From NCBI GenBank assembly GCA_020627785.1, contig JAHDGF010000033.1, positions 1 to 44,101 of the forward strand: a stretch of 44,101 nucleotides of DNA, in the 5' to 3' direction. Position 1 is the first letter of the stretch; every line of letters begins with the position of its first letter. The position numbers were made by a program, and so were the translations under genes. Of this stretch, positions 1 to 13,798 are shown piece after piece. The stretch comes from Saprospiraceae bacterium. Lineage in GTDB: Bacteria; Bacteroidota; Bacteroidia; Chitinophagales; Saprospiraceae. The notes beneath the pieces are model-generated. The model was given only the letters and a program-made list of their open reading frames with translations, had not been told where the DNA came from and did no database searches.

Positions 1-886
1 TGGAGTTATTCTTCAACCAGTTATGATAGGCTTCAACTTGGTACTCTCTAGGAGAGAACCAATCAGGTCTTCTTGGGTTTGATTTAAAGGAATCAACCGC
101 ATCTTCAAAATCCTCTAAATAAAGTTGATGTTGTTTGTTATCCTTCGAGAACACTTTTTTAGAAAATTCCTTAGCATCATCCAACAAATCATTTAGTTCT
201 TTATTATTAGACTTGTCATAAATCACTTTGATAATTCTCTCAGAACTTGCAAAATGAAAATCTGGATGAATACCATTTAAAATTTTCTTTATAGATTCTT
301 TTTCATTAAGAATATTGACTTCATCGTTTTGAGAATCCCATGAACGTATAACAGCGAACGACTCCCCATTTTTTAGAATTCCGTTTGGAGTCAAATTACA
401 GCTCCCAGTCGCATTAATATGATTATCAAAATAATCTTCAGCAACTAATTCTTTAAAGTGACTCAAGTCATAGTTTTCTCCAAAAAGTACTGGTTGGATT
501 ACTAATCTACCTTGAGATTGAAGGTAATTAAGGCAATCATAAAATAGAGATGTTCCCTGTTGTAGAATTCTTTTGAATTCTTCAGGTTCGTTCATAAACA
601 TCTTACCAACTCTATAGAGTTGTTCTTCGGATAAATCTACTTCTAATAAATTCTCGGCGTCTTCTTTTCGGTAAACATGATTCGTAACGATATGAAAGGT
701 CCCGTTTTTAAGAAGGAAGTGAGTTAAAGGAAGTGCTAATACGGAGATCGCATAAGAGGAGAAGTACCCAAGCTTGAAGTAGATATTCTTACTTCTAGGT
801 ATAATAGCATTGTAAAAATCTAAAGGAGTATGCTCTGATTTAGATGCATATTTTCTTTTAATGTCTAATTCTTCAAAACTCTTCAC
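1..886 (-). CDS. PLD-like/SF2 helicase, N-terminal part (partial, runs off the window)
   Basis: Open for 295 codons from a GTG start at 886 to the window edge, so the C-terminal helicase core is missing. An in-frame TGA lies two codons upstream of the GTG, leaving no ATG start near the N-terminus. Residues 20-60 (DFY...YFKLGYFSSYAI) and 155-183 (GSCNLTPNGILKNGESF, then RSW) match the N-terminal phospholipase-D-like domain of a large family of DEAD/DEAH helicases found in restriction and defence loci. The canonical HxK of the PLD motif appears degenerate (HIN). Residues 279-290 (PREYQVEAYHNW) look like the Q motif that opens the SF2 helicase core. Family members are thought to act on DNA or RNA as single large ATPases, often with a C-terminal accessory region not visible here. 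It is transcribed divergently from the DUF2779 gene. The family call is fairly sure; a defence role is inference. Confidence 0.7.
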   Translation of the reverse strand, partial: MKSFEELDIKRKYASKSEHTPLDFYNAIIPRSKNIYFKLGYFSSYAISVLALPLTHFLLKNGTFHIVTNHVYRKEDAENLLEVDLSEEQLYRVGKMFMNEPEEFKRILQQGTSLFYDCLNYLQSQGRLVIQPVLFGENYDLSHFKELVAEDYFDNHINATGSCNLTPNGILKNGESFAVIRSWDSQNDEVNILNEKESIKKILNGIHPDFHFASSERIIKVIYDKSNNKELNDLLDDAKEFSKKVFSKDNKQHQLYLEDFEDAVDSFKSNPRRPDWFSPREYQVEAYHNWLKNNS

Positions 887-1222
887 TTTCGTTCAGTAAT
901 AATTTAATACTACTCATTACAAGTAGTTAGTCAGCTAATGGAAAGTTTTGAGGTTAATTAACAATTTCAATATACTAAATAATTTTACATTTATTCAAGT
1001 TCTATTTTCTTTTGGTTACAAAAACACTGGTAAAATTAATTTTATAAGAATCATATTGTAATTGAGTTGATAGTAACATTCAATTTTCCTAACTGAATTG
1101 ATAAGGCTGATTATTTTTAAACAATAAGTTTATTCATATCTAACTTTATTCCTAAATATCAAATAAAGTTGAAAAGAGATATTAAAATCGTTAGATTAAA
1201 ATGAATGTAAAATCAATAAAAA
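887..1222. other. Divergent intergenic region, AT-rich
   Basis: This 336-base stretch separates the minus-strand helicase from the plus-strand DUF2779 gene and must hold both promoters. It is strongly AT-rich with many short A and T runs. I see no ORF of note, no strong inverted repeat and no clear Bacteroidota promoter pair (TTTG with TAnnTTTG). Confidence 0.5.
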
Positions 1223-2707
1223 ATGATCACTAAATCCGACTTCCTAAAATTCAAACAATGCCCTTCCTACTTCTGGTTCCACAAAAATAAACCCGAAGTC
1301 TTAGCAGAAGAAAAGATTGATCCCTTTGTAGATCGCCTAAAAAGGCAAGGTTATGAGGTTGAGTTGTTCGCTAGGAATTTATTTAAGGAGGGAGTGCTCG
1401 TGGAGGGCAAACTAGATCAAGCAGTCGCTCAAACCAACAGCTTTTTAGATCAAGGTGCCAAAGAAATATTTCAAGCCAGTTTCTCCGCGGATAAATTATT
1501 TGTCAGTTGTGATGTGTTGGTGTGGAACGATTTATTTCAAGGATGGGACATTATAGAAATTAAATCTAGCACAAGTAAGGACAGAAAAAAGTCAGAACAC
1601 ATCTTAGATGCAGCTTTCCAAAGAATTCTCGTTCAAAAAGCAGGACTGAAAGTCGTTAATGTATATTTAGTAGAACTCAACAAGGAGTTTTTGAAAAAGG
1701 GAGAGATTAATCCTTCAGACCTTTTTAAAGAATCTGAAATTACCACAGAGTGTATTGATCTCGAACAAGATCTACTAGCAGACATTCAACATGCTAAAGA
1801 TGTTCTCTCACATAGCGAACCTACTTCTTGCCCTTGTAATCATAAGGGAAGATCAAGCCATTGCCGTGCCTTCAATTACCTATATCCCAAGGTACCGAAG
1901 TATAGCGTTTATGATCTTCGTGCCATCGGCAATTCAAAAAAGAAATTAGCAGAATTAGTGGATGCTGGACATATAGCCTTAGAATCTATCCCCGATGATT
2001 TTAAGTTGAACAAGACGCATGAAAAACAGCTAGAAGTCTACAAGAGCAAAGAAACAATCATCGACCATGAGGCTATCAGAAATAAATTCCTGGACCTAGA
2101 ATATCCTTTGTATTTTCTAGATTATGAAACGCTAGCTTGTGGTATTCCAAAATTTGAAACAACCTTCCCTTATCAGCAAACCGTCTTTCAATATTCCTTA
2201 CACATCCTACATGAAGATGGAGCAATCGAACATAAGGAATTCATTCATAGAGATCAATCAACACCTGTACATATCGTTGCACAAAAATTAAGGGAAGACA
2301 TCGGAGATAAAGGGAATGTAGTAGTATGGAATAAAGGCTTTGAAGGAAAATGTAACGTAGATCTTGCAGCAGTCAACCCAGATCTTAGCACATTCTTGTT
2401 GGATTTAAATGCAAGGATATTTGATCTAATGTTGGTCTTCAAACAGATGGAATATGTTCATGATGGTTTCAAAGGAAGTTATTCTATTAAGAATGTATTA
2501 CCCATCATTTGCCCTGAGCTAAATTATGATATACTTGAAGTTTCTAATGGCGCTCAAGCAGTCGTTGAATATGAGGGCTTGATCTTTGGAACCATCCAAA
2601 AAGAAAAACAAGAAAAAAAATTCAATGATCTTTTAGCGTATTGTAAATTGGATACCTGGGCGATGGTGAGAATATTTCAAGAGTTAACTAAAATAATAAA
2701 ACAATAA
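1223..2707 (+). CDS. DUF2779 family protein: Cas4/RecB-like nuclease joined to DEDD-like exonuclease domain
   Basis: 494 aa starting at ATG 1223. The N-terminal half resembles the PD-(D/E)XK nucleases of the RecB/Cas4/AddB group: D97, then the EIK triad at E112-K114, then a Q-rich motif near 131-138. Four cysteines sit where Cas4 and AddB hold an Fe-S cluster: C13 near the N-terminus (FKQCPS) and C203, C205, C214 after the nuclease core. The C-terminal half has the DUF2779 signature: YFLDYET (D300, E302), a PYQQTVFQYSLH segment, VVWNKGFE, and a final CKLDT aspartate, consistent with a DEDD-type ribonuclease-H-like exonuclease. Both active sites look intact. No biological role has been settled for the family as far as I know; a DNA repair or defence role is inferred from fold and from the divergent helicase next door. 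The gene stands alone on its strand. Confidence 0.8.
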   Translation: MITKSDFLKFKQCPSYFWFHKNKPEVLAEEKIDPFVDRLKRQGYEVELFARNLFKEGVLVEGKLDQAVAQTNSFLDQGAKEIFQASFSADKLFVSCDVLVWNDLFQGWDIIEIKSSTSKDRKKSEHILDAAFQRILVQKAGLKVVNVYLVELNKEFLKKGEINPSDLFKESEITTECIDLEQDLLADIQHAKDVLSHSEPTSCPCNHKGRSSHCRAFNYLYPKVPKYSVYDLRAIGNSKKKLAELVDAGHIALESIPDDFKLNKTHEKQLEVYKSKETIIDHEAIRNKFLDLEYPLYFLDYETLACGIPKFETTFPYQQTVFQYSLHILHEDGAIEHKEFIHRDQSTPVHIVAQKLREDIGDKGNVVVWNKGFEGKCNVDLAAVNPDLSTFLLDLNARIFDLMLVFKQMEYVHDGFKGSYSIKNVLPIICPELNYDILEVSNGAQAVVEYEGLIFGTIQKEKQEKKFNDLLAYCKLDTWAMVRIFQELTKIIKQ

Positions 2708-2916
2708 CTCAAAGGAGTCACCATTACATTTACAAGAGCATTCCGCACACCAAAAAACTAAATACCATCCAAGGATATGACTTATGGGGTTAGTAAAGTT
2801 TGTTGATGGTGAAAATCAAAAGTAAATTATTGTATTTTGCCAATACATAAGCTTCAGACGTCCGATTGACTTCTACTTGAGCTTTATGTCGAATAACCCA
2901 CTCAACCTTTAATACT

Positions 2917-4680
2917 ATGAACATCAGTTCCTTTGATTGGATAATAATTGTTGCCTTCTTCGTGGTTACACTATTGATCGGATTGATTGCCTCCAAAAAA
3001 GCAGGAAAGAGCACCAAAGATTTTTTCTTGTCCGGTCAGAACATGCCTTGGTGGCTGCTGGGTGTTTCAATGGTTGCTACCACCTTCTCTGCAGACACAC
3101 CCAATCTTGTCACAGACATTGTCCGAAAAAATGGAGTTGCTGGAAACTGGGTCTGGTGGGCCTTCCTTCTCACAGGTATGGCGACGGTCTTTATTTATTC
3201 TAAGTTATGGAGACGTTCGGAAATCACAACGGATCTTGAATTTTATGAATTGAGATATAGCGGTAAAGCGGCGAGTTTTTTGAGGGGGTTTCGGTCGATT
3301 TATTTAGGGGTATTTTTTAATGTCATGATCATGGCAACCGTCTTACTTGCCGGCATAAAAATCTCGAGTATTATGCTCGGGTTCACTGCCATCCAGACGG
3401 TACTGATCGTATCGCTTGTTACCGTTGTTTATTCTTCATTAGGAGGTTTACGGGGTGTCATACTTACCGATTTTTTTCAGTTTATTCTAAGTATGATTGG
3501 AATGATTGCTGCGGCAATCTACATTGTCAATCTTCCCGAGATCGGAGGACTAAATAATCTAATAAGCCACCCCAACGTCTCCTCAAAAATAAATTTGATT
3601 CCAGATTTTAATGACTTGAATGTAGCCATTCCTCTCTTTTTTATTCCGATTGCCGTCCAATGGTGGAGTGCTTGGTACCCCGGAGCCGAACCAGGTGGTG
3701 GAGGTTACATTGCCCAGCGAATGTTATCGGCAAAAGATGAAAAAGACGCCATGAAAGCAACCTTATTTTTTAATGCGGCACATTATGCATTAAGACCTTG
3801 GCCGTGGATTTTAATCGCCTTGGCCTCCTTGATTATGTTCCCTGCGCTTTCGGATATTCAGCGTAGTTTCCCAGGGATTGATCCCGGCATCATCGAAGAT
3901 GATTTGGCCTTTCCTGCCATGCTTTCACTGCTTCCAAAAGGCCTCTTAGGTTTGGTCATAGCTGCGTTAATTGCTGCCTTGATGTCAACCATTAGTACAC
4001 ACCTAAATTGGGGATCGTCTTACATGGTTCATGATTTTTATGTAAGATTTATTAATCCAGAAGCTAGTCAGAAAACGCAGGTAACCATCGGAAGGATCAG
4101 TACTTTAATCTTAATGATTCTGGCAGCCATCCTTGCTTTATTTCTTACCAATGCCATGCAGGCATTCAACATACTTTTACAGATCGGTGCAGGCACAGGT
4201 TTATTGTTTTTATTGAGATGGTTCTGGTGGAGGATTAATGCCTACAGTGAGATTGCAGCCATGATCGCCTCCTTTGCAATTGCCTTGTACTTTGAAATTT
4301 TCTATACCGGTGCGTTGGAATCTTACCAGCGGATGATTATAGGTGTAGGTCTTACTTCGTTTATTTGGATCGCTACAACATTTGCCACCAGGCCGACCTC
4401 AAAAGAAAGATTAACTTCCTTTTATAACTTAATTCATCCGCATGACCTTGGGTGGAAAAAAGTACTTCACAACAATGAAGAAATTATACCAAGAGATGCA
4501 GGAACTCAAAAGAATAGTTTGGCCAATGAAATTTTATTGATGAGCTTGGGATGTCTTTCTATTTATGCCGCCCTCTTTTCAACCGGTTATTTACTCTATC
4601 AACAATTTGTTCCTTTTGCTATCTGCTTGGCTGTGTGCATCATTTCAAGTATTTCGATTTTTAAAGTTTGGAAGAATTAG
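2917..4680 (+). CDS. Sodium:solute symporter (SSS/SLC5 family)
   Basis: 587 aa, mostly membrane segments: the first lies at residues 8-25 and about 13-14 follow, the last near 545-580. The N-terminal pattern (FFLSGQNMPWWLLGVSMVATTFSADTP, split here from residue 37 to 62) is typical of the family: the SGR/SGQ loop followed by the helix that carries sodium- and substrate-binding backbone groups. A conserved AEPGGGGYIAQRMLSAK stretch near 255-275 agrees with Bacteroidota SSS carriers of sugars or sugar acids. The protein would sit in the inner membrane and co-import Na+ with an organic solute. The substrate cannot be told from sequence. Glycoside hydrolase genes lie 4-9 kb downstream, so a sugar is a reasonable guess but they are not one operon. 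The ATG at 2917 fits the hydrophobic N-terminus. Confidence 0.88.
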   Translation: MNISSFDWIIIVAFFVVTLLIGLIASKKAGKSTKDFFLSGQNMPWWLLGVSMVATTFSADTPNLVTDIVRKNGVAGNWVWWAFLLTGMATVFIYSKLWRRSEITTDLEFYELRYSGKAASFLRGFRSIYLGVFFNVMIMATVLLAGIKISSIMLGFTAIQTVLIVSLVTVVYSSLGGLRGVILTDFFQFILSMIGMIAAAIYIVNLPEIGGLNNLISHPNVSSKINLIPDFNDLNVAIPLFFIPIAVQWWSAWYPGAEPGGGGYIAQRMLSAKDEKDAMKATLFFNAAHYALRPWPWILIALASLIMFPALSDIQRSFPGIDPGIIEDDLAFPAMLSLLPKGLLGLVIAALIAALMSTISTHLNWGSSYMVHDFYVRFINPEASQKTQVTIGRISTLILMILAAILALFLTNAMQAFNILLQIGAGTGLLFLLRWFWWRINAYSEIAAMIASFAIALYFEIFYTGALESYQRMIIGVGLTSFIWIATTFATRPTSKERLTSFYNLIHPHDLGWKKVLHNNEEIIPRDAGTQKNSLANEILLMSLGCLSIYAALFSTGYLLYQQFVPFAICLAVCIISSISIFKVWKN

Positions 4681-4809
4681 AAGTATAGTATATTGGTAAT
4701 CCGTTATTAGAAATATTTCATTTTTGATGACGCTTGCGCAAATGTATTTCCATGAAAGTGTATCTGTATGCTCCATAAAAATTAGGACGTCAGCTAAGAG
4801 ATCAATGAA

Positions 4810-5274
4810 ATGAAAAAACAACACATATATGAATTAAAACGGAGTGCCTTCTTTTTCATTCTAATGGTAGTGACTCCAATCGCAATTCTAATTTTTATCA
4901 TCAAAAAACTCTATCCAACTTTTAAAGAATCAAATTTAATAGGAAACCTAATCCTCGCCTCAATTTTAATCCTCACAGCTTTGATTCTTTATGCCTTTCT
5001 GATAAAACCATACTTCCACTCAAAATACATCATCGATGAAAAAATGCTCATTTGTAAAATGGGAAGGTTTGAAAAAAAAGTTAACATTGATCAGATAAAT
5101 TATATCGTAGAAGGGAATTTTCCAAGCGCTGGAATTAGACCTGCACTACACACCAAGGGTATCATCATCAATTATGGAAATGGATACAGCATATTCTTAT
5201 CTCCGCAGAATCAAAAGGAATTCATTGCTACACTTATGACTAGTAATTCCAATATTAAATTCCACAATACTTAA
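4810..5274 (+). CDS. Small membrane protein with YyaB-like PH domain
   Basis: 154 aa. Two hydrophobic helices occupy residues 12-33 and 44-65. The remaining 85 residues read as a bacterial PH domain of the YyaB-like type (bPH_4): a YIIDEKMLICKMGRF strand pair, the VNIDQINYI segment, and the ending IIINYGNGYSIFLSPQNQKEFIATL. That ending, with an SPxxxxEFI helix, is the most characteristic part of the family. The domain would face the cytoplasm beneath two membrane anchors. Its role is unknown; related proteins are small and unlinked to any pathway. It stands alone, with 129 bases before it and 148 after it. Confidence 0.7.
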   Translation: MKKQHIYELKRSAFFFILMVVTPIAILIFIIKKLYPTFKESNLIGNLILASILILTALILYAFLIKPYFHSKYIIDEKMLICKMGRFEKKVNIDQINYIVEGNFPSAGIRPALHTKGIIINYGNGYSIFLSPQNQKEFIATLMTSNSNIKFHNT

Positions 5275-5364
5275 ACCAACCTTAATTCAATTTGTCATCG
5301 CATTTATGTAGCCACTGCAAGAAAATTTCAGTATGCTATTTGGAGTAAAATTTGCTGTATATTA

Positions 5365-5405
5365 TTGACACGTTTTCTGTTTTTAAGACATTATATTATT
5401 AGACA
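5365..5405 (+). promoter_or_regulatory. Promoter-like element shared with 30706-30745
   Basis: TTGACAC at 5365-5371 and TTATATTATTAGACA at 5391-5405, 19 bases apart, ending 17 bases before the ATG of the collagen-like gene. The same two blocks (TTGTCAC and TTATATAATTAGACA, 18 bases apart) precede the lipoprotein gene at 30885. The layout resembles a -35/-10 pair. It does not fit the usual Bacteroidota housekeeping motif, so a specialised sigma factor or an activator site is possible. Confidence 0.45.
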
Positions 5406-5422
5406 GAACTAAATCAATTATT

Positions 5423-7504
5423 ATGACAACACTCCAAAAAAGCACATTTGCCGCTTTAGTTTGCTTCTTGAGTACATTCATGAACGCTCAAATATCAGAA
5501 GCAGAAATAAACATGGACGGGATTATCTTCCCACGTTACACTACTATTCAAAGAAATGCCATCACCCCAGTCCAGGGTCAATGCATCTATAATATCACCA
5601 ATAAATCCATCGAATGCTATGATGGAACTGTCTGGAAAAGTTCTGGACTCTACTGTTGGGACACAGATGGAGATGGAATTCCAGATACCAATGAAGATAC
5701 CAATGGCGATGGTGTTTATGATGCCTATGATTGTCAAGGAGCACCTGGACCAACTGGCGCAACCGGTCCAACCGGTGCCACTGGACCGATCGGAACACCA
5801 GGAGTAACAGGACCCGTTGGTCCTCCAGGAGCAACGGGTGCCACAGGAGCAACAGGACCAATCGGTCCAATAGGACCTGCAGGAGCAACAGGACCCTCAG
5901 GTGCGACAGGAGCCACTGGTGCTACCGGACCAATCGGTCCAATCGGACCAACTGGTGCAACAGGAGCAACAGGACCAGCAGGACCAGTAGGACCTACCGG
6001 GGCAACAGGGCCAGCCGGAGGACCTCCGGGACCCGCTGGACCCATAGGACCAACAGGAGCACCTGGGGCAACAGGTGCACCTGGGCCAGCAGGACCTATC
6101 GGACCCACCGGAGCAACCGGGCCGGCAGGACCAGCCGGAGGACCTCCAGGACCAACAGGAGCAACCGGACCACAAGGACCTCCAGGAGCAACAGGCGCAA
6201 CAGGACCCGCAGGACCCATCGGACCTACCGGACCAATAGGACCAATCGGACCTTCGGGTGGGCCAGCAGGACCAGCAGGGCCCATCGGACCAACAGGTGC
6301 GACTGGACCACAGGGAGTACCTGGACCAGCAGGACCAGTAGGGCCCGCGGGAGCAACAGGACCACAAGGACCAGCAGGAGGACCAGCAGGACCAGCAGGG
6401 CCCATAGGACCAACAGGACCTTCAGGTGCAAATGGAGCAACTGGAGCTACGGGAGCTACTGGACCAATAGGACCAATCGGTCCTACCGGACCAACTGGGG
6501 CAACAGGAGCACCTGGGCCACAAGGACCTACAGGAGCAACCGGACCAGCAGGACCAGCCGGTGGACCTCCAGGACCAACCGGTGCCACTGGACCACAGGG
6601 ACCACCAGGATTAACAGGCCCCGCAGGAGCAACAGGGCCAGCAGGACCAATCGGGCCAATAGGACCAGCAGGACCAGCTGGTGGACCAGCAGGACCGACA
6701 GGACCAGCAGGCCCCATAGGACCGGCAGGGGCAACAGGGCCTGCAGGACCAATTGGTCCCGCAGGACCCACAGGAGCAACAGGACCACAAGGACCAGCTG
6801 GTGGACCAGCAGGACCAGCAGGACCAGCAGGACCGATGGGACCAGTCGGACCAACAGGAGCCACAGGTGCGACAGGAGCTACAGGTGCGACAGGACCAAT
6901 AGGACCAGTAGGACCAACAGGGTCTACAGGAGCGCCAGGACCAGTAGGGCCTGACGGCATAAATGGTATAGATGGCATGGACGGCATCAACTGCTGGGAT
7001 TTAAATGGAAATGGAAGTAATGATCCAGCAGAAGATACCAATGGAGATGGAGTTTATAATGCACTAGATTGTTCCGGAACTAGTACCAGTTTGACACTTG
7101 TACTTTCTTCCGTAAATTTTGTTGCAGAGGCAGAAAACGTAACTTATGATGGTAATTTTGGTGCGAGCATTTTATGCTGTTCAGGAAATACAATGTATGC
7201 TCCGATTAATCTTCCTGCTGGTACCATTATAAATGATGTAGAATACCATTACGTCGATGGAACAAACACAGGCGAATTAGAATTTAGCATATATTCTGAT
7301 CCTATAAATGCAGTTTCAGCACCAGTATCCGTTGTGACAAATACAGGTATTGCAGCCGATAATGGGTCTTTAGAATCAAGTGGAACCATCAGCATCAACT
7401 ATACTTTATTGAGCACTGCAGGATATTACATCCATGCACATAGCACGAATACTTGGGACAATTTATTTGTAAAAGCTGTGACGATAAATTATACCCTACC
7501 ATAA
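5423..7504 (+). CDS. Secreted collagen-like (GXY repeat) protein
   Basis: 693 aa. A signal peptide covers residues 1-22 (cleavage after NAQ). Residues 23-77 form a small domain ([20 protein letters not shown]) of a type often found at the head of Bacteroidota surface proteins. Residues 78-104 are a Cys-bounded calcium-loop cassette, CWDTDGDG...[14 protein letters not shown]. Residues 106-520 are about 138 Gly-X-Y triplets rich in GPT, GAT, GPA and GPI. The cassette then recurs at 524-550 (CWDLNGNG...ALDC), followed by a 140-aa globular C-terminal domain that I do not recognise. There is no T9SS sorting domain. The triplet phase is broken seven times by a one-residue insertion giving GG, at residues 199, 239, 279, 319, 380, 420 and 460. 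Collagen-like bacterial proteins form trimeric stalks; a surface stalk is inferred. Pro content is high, but hydroxylation cannot be judged. A strong hairpin follows. Confidence 0.9.
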   Translation: MTTLQKSTFAALVCFLSTFMNAQISEAEINMDGIIFPRYTTIQRNAITPVQGQCIYNITNKSIECYDGTVWKSSGLYCWDTDGDGIPDTNEDTNGDGVYDAYDCQGAPGPTGATGPTGATGPIGTPGVTGPVGPPGATGATGATGPIGPIGPAGATGPSGATGATGATGPIGPIGPTGATGATGPAGPVGPTGATGPAGGPPGPAGPIGPTGAPGATGAPGPAGPIGPTGATGPAGPAGGPPGPTGATGPQGPPGATGATGPAGPIGPTGPIGPIGPSGGPAGPAGPIGPTGATGPQGVPGPAGPVGPAGATGPQGPAGGPAGPAGPIGPTGPSGANGATGATGATGPIGPIGPTGPTGATGAPGPQGPTGATGPAGPAGGPPGPTGATGPQGPPGLTGPAGATGPAGPIGPIGPAGPAGGPAGPTGPAGPIGPAGATGPAGPIGPAGPTGATGPQGPAGGPAGPAGPAGPMGPVGPTGATGATGATGATGPIGPVGPTGSTGAPGPVGPDGINGIDGMDGINCWDLNGNGSNDPAEDTNGDGVYNALDCSGTSTSLTLVLSSVNFVAEAENVTYDGNFGASILCCSGNTMYAPINLPAGTIINDVEYHYVDGTNTGELEFSIYSDPINAVSAPVSVVTNTGIAADNGSLESSGTISINYTLLSTAGYYIHAHSTNTWDNLFVKAVTINYTLP
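6017..6805 (+). repeat. 120-base higher-order repeat marked by GG register breaks in the collagen region
   Basis: The collagen reading frame holds seven Gly-Gly insertions, with codons starting at 6017, 6137, 6257, 6377, 6560, 6680 and 6800. The spacings are 120, 120, 120, 183, 120 and 120 bases, that is 40 residues (13 triplets plus one) five times and 61 residues (20 triplets plus one) once. Each break lies in a GPA-GGP(A/P)-GP context. The flanking triplets differ between units and the codons vary, so this is not a recent exact duplication. Confidence 0.85.
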
Positions 7505-7516
7505 AGCGAAGCATAA

Positions 7517-7585
7517 ACAAGATGCTAGGATTTTAGGGAGCTTTAGGATTTAATTCCATCCCTCCCTAAAATCCTGCCATCTTGT
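7517..7585 (+). terminator. Long hairpin terminator after the collagen-like gene
   Basis: The arms at 7517-7540 and 7562-7585 pair over 24 bases with two adjacent mismatches, around a 21-base loop, and begin 12 bases after the stop codon. The inner 14 pairs (AGGATTTTAGGGAG and its complement) are perfect. The run of T expected of a simple intrinsic terminator is weak, so the hairpin may also protect the mRNA 3' end. Confidence 0.65.
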
Positions 7586-7656
7586 TCATTGCCTAATTCT
7601 AGCTTCCTGATCAAACACTTTCCTTATCTTAGTCTCTTACCACAATCCATCTGATC

Positions 7657-8298
7657 TTGCCAAAGATAGTAGCCATCTCAGATACGCACGGTCAACACGT
7701 AGACCTACAACTACCAACAGGAGACATACTTCTGCATGCAGGTGATGTATCAAAATTCGGAGACCTACCTGAATTCATAGATTTTCTAAACTGGTTTAAA
7801 ACCCTAGACTTTAAACACAAAATATTCATCGCAGGAAATCATGATTTCCATTTTGAAATGGCAACAAAAGAAGAATTAGGTTTTCTTATTCCAGAAGGTG
7901 TCACCTATTTAAATGACTCTGGAGTTACCATTGATGGAATAAATATTTGGGGCTCACCCATCACGCCTAGATTTATGGATATGGCATTTAATAGATCACG
8001 AGGAGAAAGTATTCAAAAACATTGGGACCTAATTCCTTTCAACACTGACATTCTCATCACACACGGACCACCGTCAGGAATACTAGATCGCACCCTACGA
8101 AATGAAGAGGTAGGTTGCTTTGACTTAAGAAATACCATAGCAAACCGCAGAATAAAATTGCATGTCTTTGGACATATCCATGAAGCTTATGGTCAGGTCA
8201 ACAAAAATGGAACTAGCTATATAAATGCCTCTGTTCTTGATATAAAATATCAATTAAGAAATGAACCAATGATCTATGATTACAAGATGGAAAATTGA
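7657..8298 (+). CDS. Calcineurin-like metallophosphoesterase (MPPED-type)
   Basis: 213 aa. All metal-binding blocks are in place: D9-H11 (ISDTHG), D30 (HAGD), N61-H62-D63 (AGNHD), H136 (THGPP) and H173/H175 (GHIH). The protein is short, lacks a signal peptide, and resembles the MPPED/UPF0046 group, which hydrolyses phosphomonoesters or phosphodiesters with a two-metal centre; the natural substrate is unknown. The start must be non-ATG: an in-frame TAG lies at 7630 and the first plausible start is TTG at 7657, which puts the first strand (PKIVAISDTHG) exactly at the N-terminus. The gene is alone on both sides. Confidence 0.85.
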   Translation: MPKIVAISDTHGQHVDLQLPTGDILLHAGDVSKFGDLPEFIDFLNWFKTLDFKHKIFIAGNHDFHFEMATKEELGFLIPEGVTYLNDSGVTIDGINIWGSPITPRFMDMAFNRSRGESIQKHWDLIPFNTDILITHGPPSGILDRTLRNEEVGCFDLRNTIANRRIKLHVFGHIHEAYGQVNKNGTSYINASVLDIKYQLRNEPMIYDYKMEN

Positions 8299-8423
8299 GC
8301 GTCAGGCAGTACATCCTAAATAAATTTCTTACCTTTTATTTCAAGTCTTTAAAATTACAACTCTAGTTCTTAGAGACTGGTTGTACTAGAAGTAAGAATC
8401 TATTGAAATCAAAAACAAACCAA

Positions 8424-13677
<5,254 letters not shown>

Positions 13678-13798
13678 CAATTTAGCCTCCAGATTCACCT
13701 CAATTAGCGAACCAATTTTCATAAAAAGTTGAAAATACAAGTTCCAGAGATCTCTAAATCTTAAATTTTTAAAAATATTTATTTCGAGCGCAAACTCA

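Noticed and set aside
1223..2707. Cas4 or CRISPR-associated gene
   Set aside because: The C-terminal half is DUF2779-specific, and no cas genes or repeats are nearby.
2790..3017. 75-residue minus-strand ORF before the symporter gene
   Set aside because: It overlaps the start of the symporter on the other strand and shows no signal or family match.
4733..4745. GCTTGCGCAAAT matching the reverse complement at about 19388-19399
   Set aside because: A 12-base match with weak flanking similarity; could be chance in AT-rich intergenic DNA and is not tied to a feature.
5731..6954. 407-residue plus-strand ORF rich in Ser, Asn, Thr and Arg
   Set aside because: It is the shifted frame of the collagen repeat, with no start context or recognisable domain.
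5734..7041. 435-residue minus-strand ORF made of GP and AP repeats across the collagen region
   Set aside because: Antisense of GGN-CCN codons again reads as Gly-Pro, so the frame is an automatic shadow of the GXY repeat. It has no signal peptide or flanking domains.
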